Source: Chara braunii (lineage: Eukaryota; Streptophyta; Charophyceae; Charales; Characeae). Taken from it: 26,798 nucleotides of DNA. The translations under genes and the position numbers were made by a program. Under the pieces are notes generated by a model. That model ran no database searches. It saw only the letters and a program-made list of their open reading frames with translations, and had not been told where the DNA came from. Location: the NCBI GenBank assembly GCA_003427395.1, contig BFEA01000329.1, positions 1,200,009 through 1,226,806 of the forward strand, given 5' to 3'. Numbering within the stretch: position 1 is the first letter of the stretch; each line of letters starts with the position of its first letter. Shown piece after piece: positions 25,993-26,798 of this stretch.

Positions 25993-26798
25993 TGTGACGC
26001 CCAAACCTCACGCCCGGCGCGACTTCCTGATCGGAGTAGGGTGTGGGCCTGGAAGTGCAAAAGGGGTGTGCCAAGGATTTTTGGAAAATGGGGGTGGAGT
26101 CCCAGGTCGGAACTGAGATCTCCGGTGGCAAGGTTCAGGGGCATAGATGCAATAGAGCAATGGGAAAATTTACAGGCGCGGGCTTGCACATTGGTTGTGC
26201 GGGGCCGTCCGATCCTGACGCGATCGCCGGCTCTGGGGAGCCTGTCGGGGCGGTCTTTGGGGCTCACACCTGCGGAGCCCGCCACGTGGCGTGGGTTGGT
26301 GGGAACTAAGCCTAGGTGCCGAGGCTTCGGGGCTTCGGGTATCCGCACGCCTCCTGCAGCTTTGGCATGGGGTGGAGGGCCAATAAGGTGCTATGGAATT
26401 CCACGGTACTACTGTAAGCTGATGATAGGGGAGGAGGAGGTGGTATGGCGGGAAACTAGTGGCGACAAGGACGAAGCCGNGNGNTATGAAATACTGCGTG
26501 TTGTACGTGTTTGGGNAGTCGGGTCCCCGNAGGTCGCTTCGTACNGCGAGATGGAATTCCCTAGCGCANAATCTATNGTTTTCTGTGAGGCAGGGGAATA
26601 CCGGGTTCCTCAAATTTTCCCGTAACCGGAGTTNTTCTTCTTCCCAGATTTCTCGGTGCCCGAAATACGACTCGTAATCCTCGGAATTCCAAGATACGTC
26701 GGAACTCTGCGACCTCGTCATTCTTTCATCACTCACGTCTTGGGGGGGGGGATAAGTTAATCGGGGAGATCACCGCTCGTAAGTGCGTAAGAGAGATG
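25993..26798 (+). mobile_element. possible start of another LTR, runs off the window
   Basis: TGTGACGCCC at 25993 resembles the TGTNACGCCC start of many plant gypsy LTRs. It follows a purine-rich stretch (AAGAAGAGACTAAGGGAAC, about 25974-25992) that could be a polypurine tract. The sequence after it is GC-rich and non-coding in appearance, with nine Ns between 26480 and 26634 as in the other LTRs of this window. The partner LTR and internal region are not visible, so this is tentative. Confidence 0.35.

Noticed and set aside
26041-26736. Long open frames on both strands at the right edge
   Set aside because: They contain Ns, lie in a GC-rich probable LTR and match no known domain.

Overview
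This is eukaryotic nuclear DNA from a repeat-rich genome of the green plant lineage. The evidence is a plant-type Ty3/gypsy chromovirus primed by initiator tRNA-Met, spliced exons of a mitochondrial carrier that look plant-like, U6 snRNA retrocopies, and many small foldback elements and microsatellites. The retroelement proteins look to me like those of charophyte algae such as Chara, but that is recall and not proof. There is no bacterial-style gene organisation. Single Ns cluster in repeats, so this is a draft assembly.

Layout. Positions 1-2990 are a patchwork of small non-coding repeats: a MITE-like element, three long imperfect foldbacks, a 98-bp tandem duplication and poly(A) remnants. 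Positions 3041-3574 hold a decayed reverse-transcriptase C-terminus (non-LTR or Penelope-like), followed by a TTTTTC microsatellite and what may be its 3' untranslated region. Positions 4148-12475 are one near-complete but dead Ty3/gypsy element. It has an LTR, a tRNA-Met primer site, a long leader, gag, pol (protease, reverse transcriptase, RNase H, integrase with a chromodomain-like tail), a polypurine tract and a second LTR. Stops, frameshifts and changed catalytic residues inactivate it. Its assembly is doubtful in places: both LTRs carry Ns at the same five positions, and a 96-bp exact duplication has one N at its junction.

Positions 12476-16860 are again repeats: a second copy of the MITE-like element, a 164/165-bp tandem duplication, GTT- and CAAA-type simple repeats, a possible diverged LTR and a U6 retropseudogene. 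Positions 16870-18937 contain a few minus-strand open stretches with good splice borders that may be exons of an unidentified gene. The best host gene is on the minus strand at 21116-22041: the last two exons of an SLC25 mitochondrial carrier, joined in phase across an intron that contains a second, truncated, poly(A)-tailed U6 retrocopy. Positions 22042-26798 are mostly non-coding with several tandem repeats, and end in what looks like the start of another LTR at 25993.

The host-gene parts do not form a visible pathway. The main story is mobile-element activity: LTR elements, non-LTR-driven retroposition of U6 RNA, and non-autonomous foldback elements.
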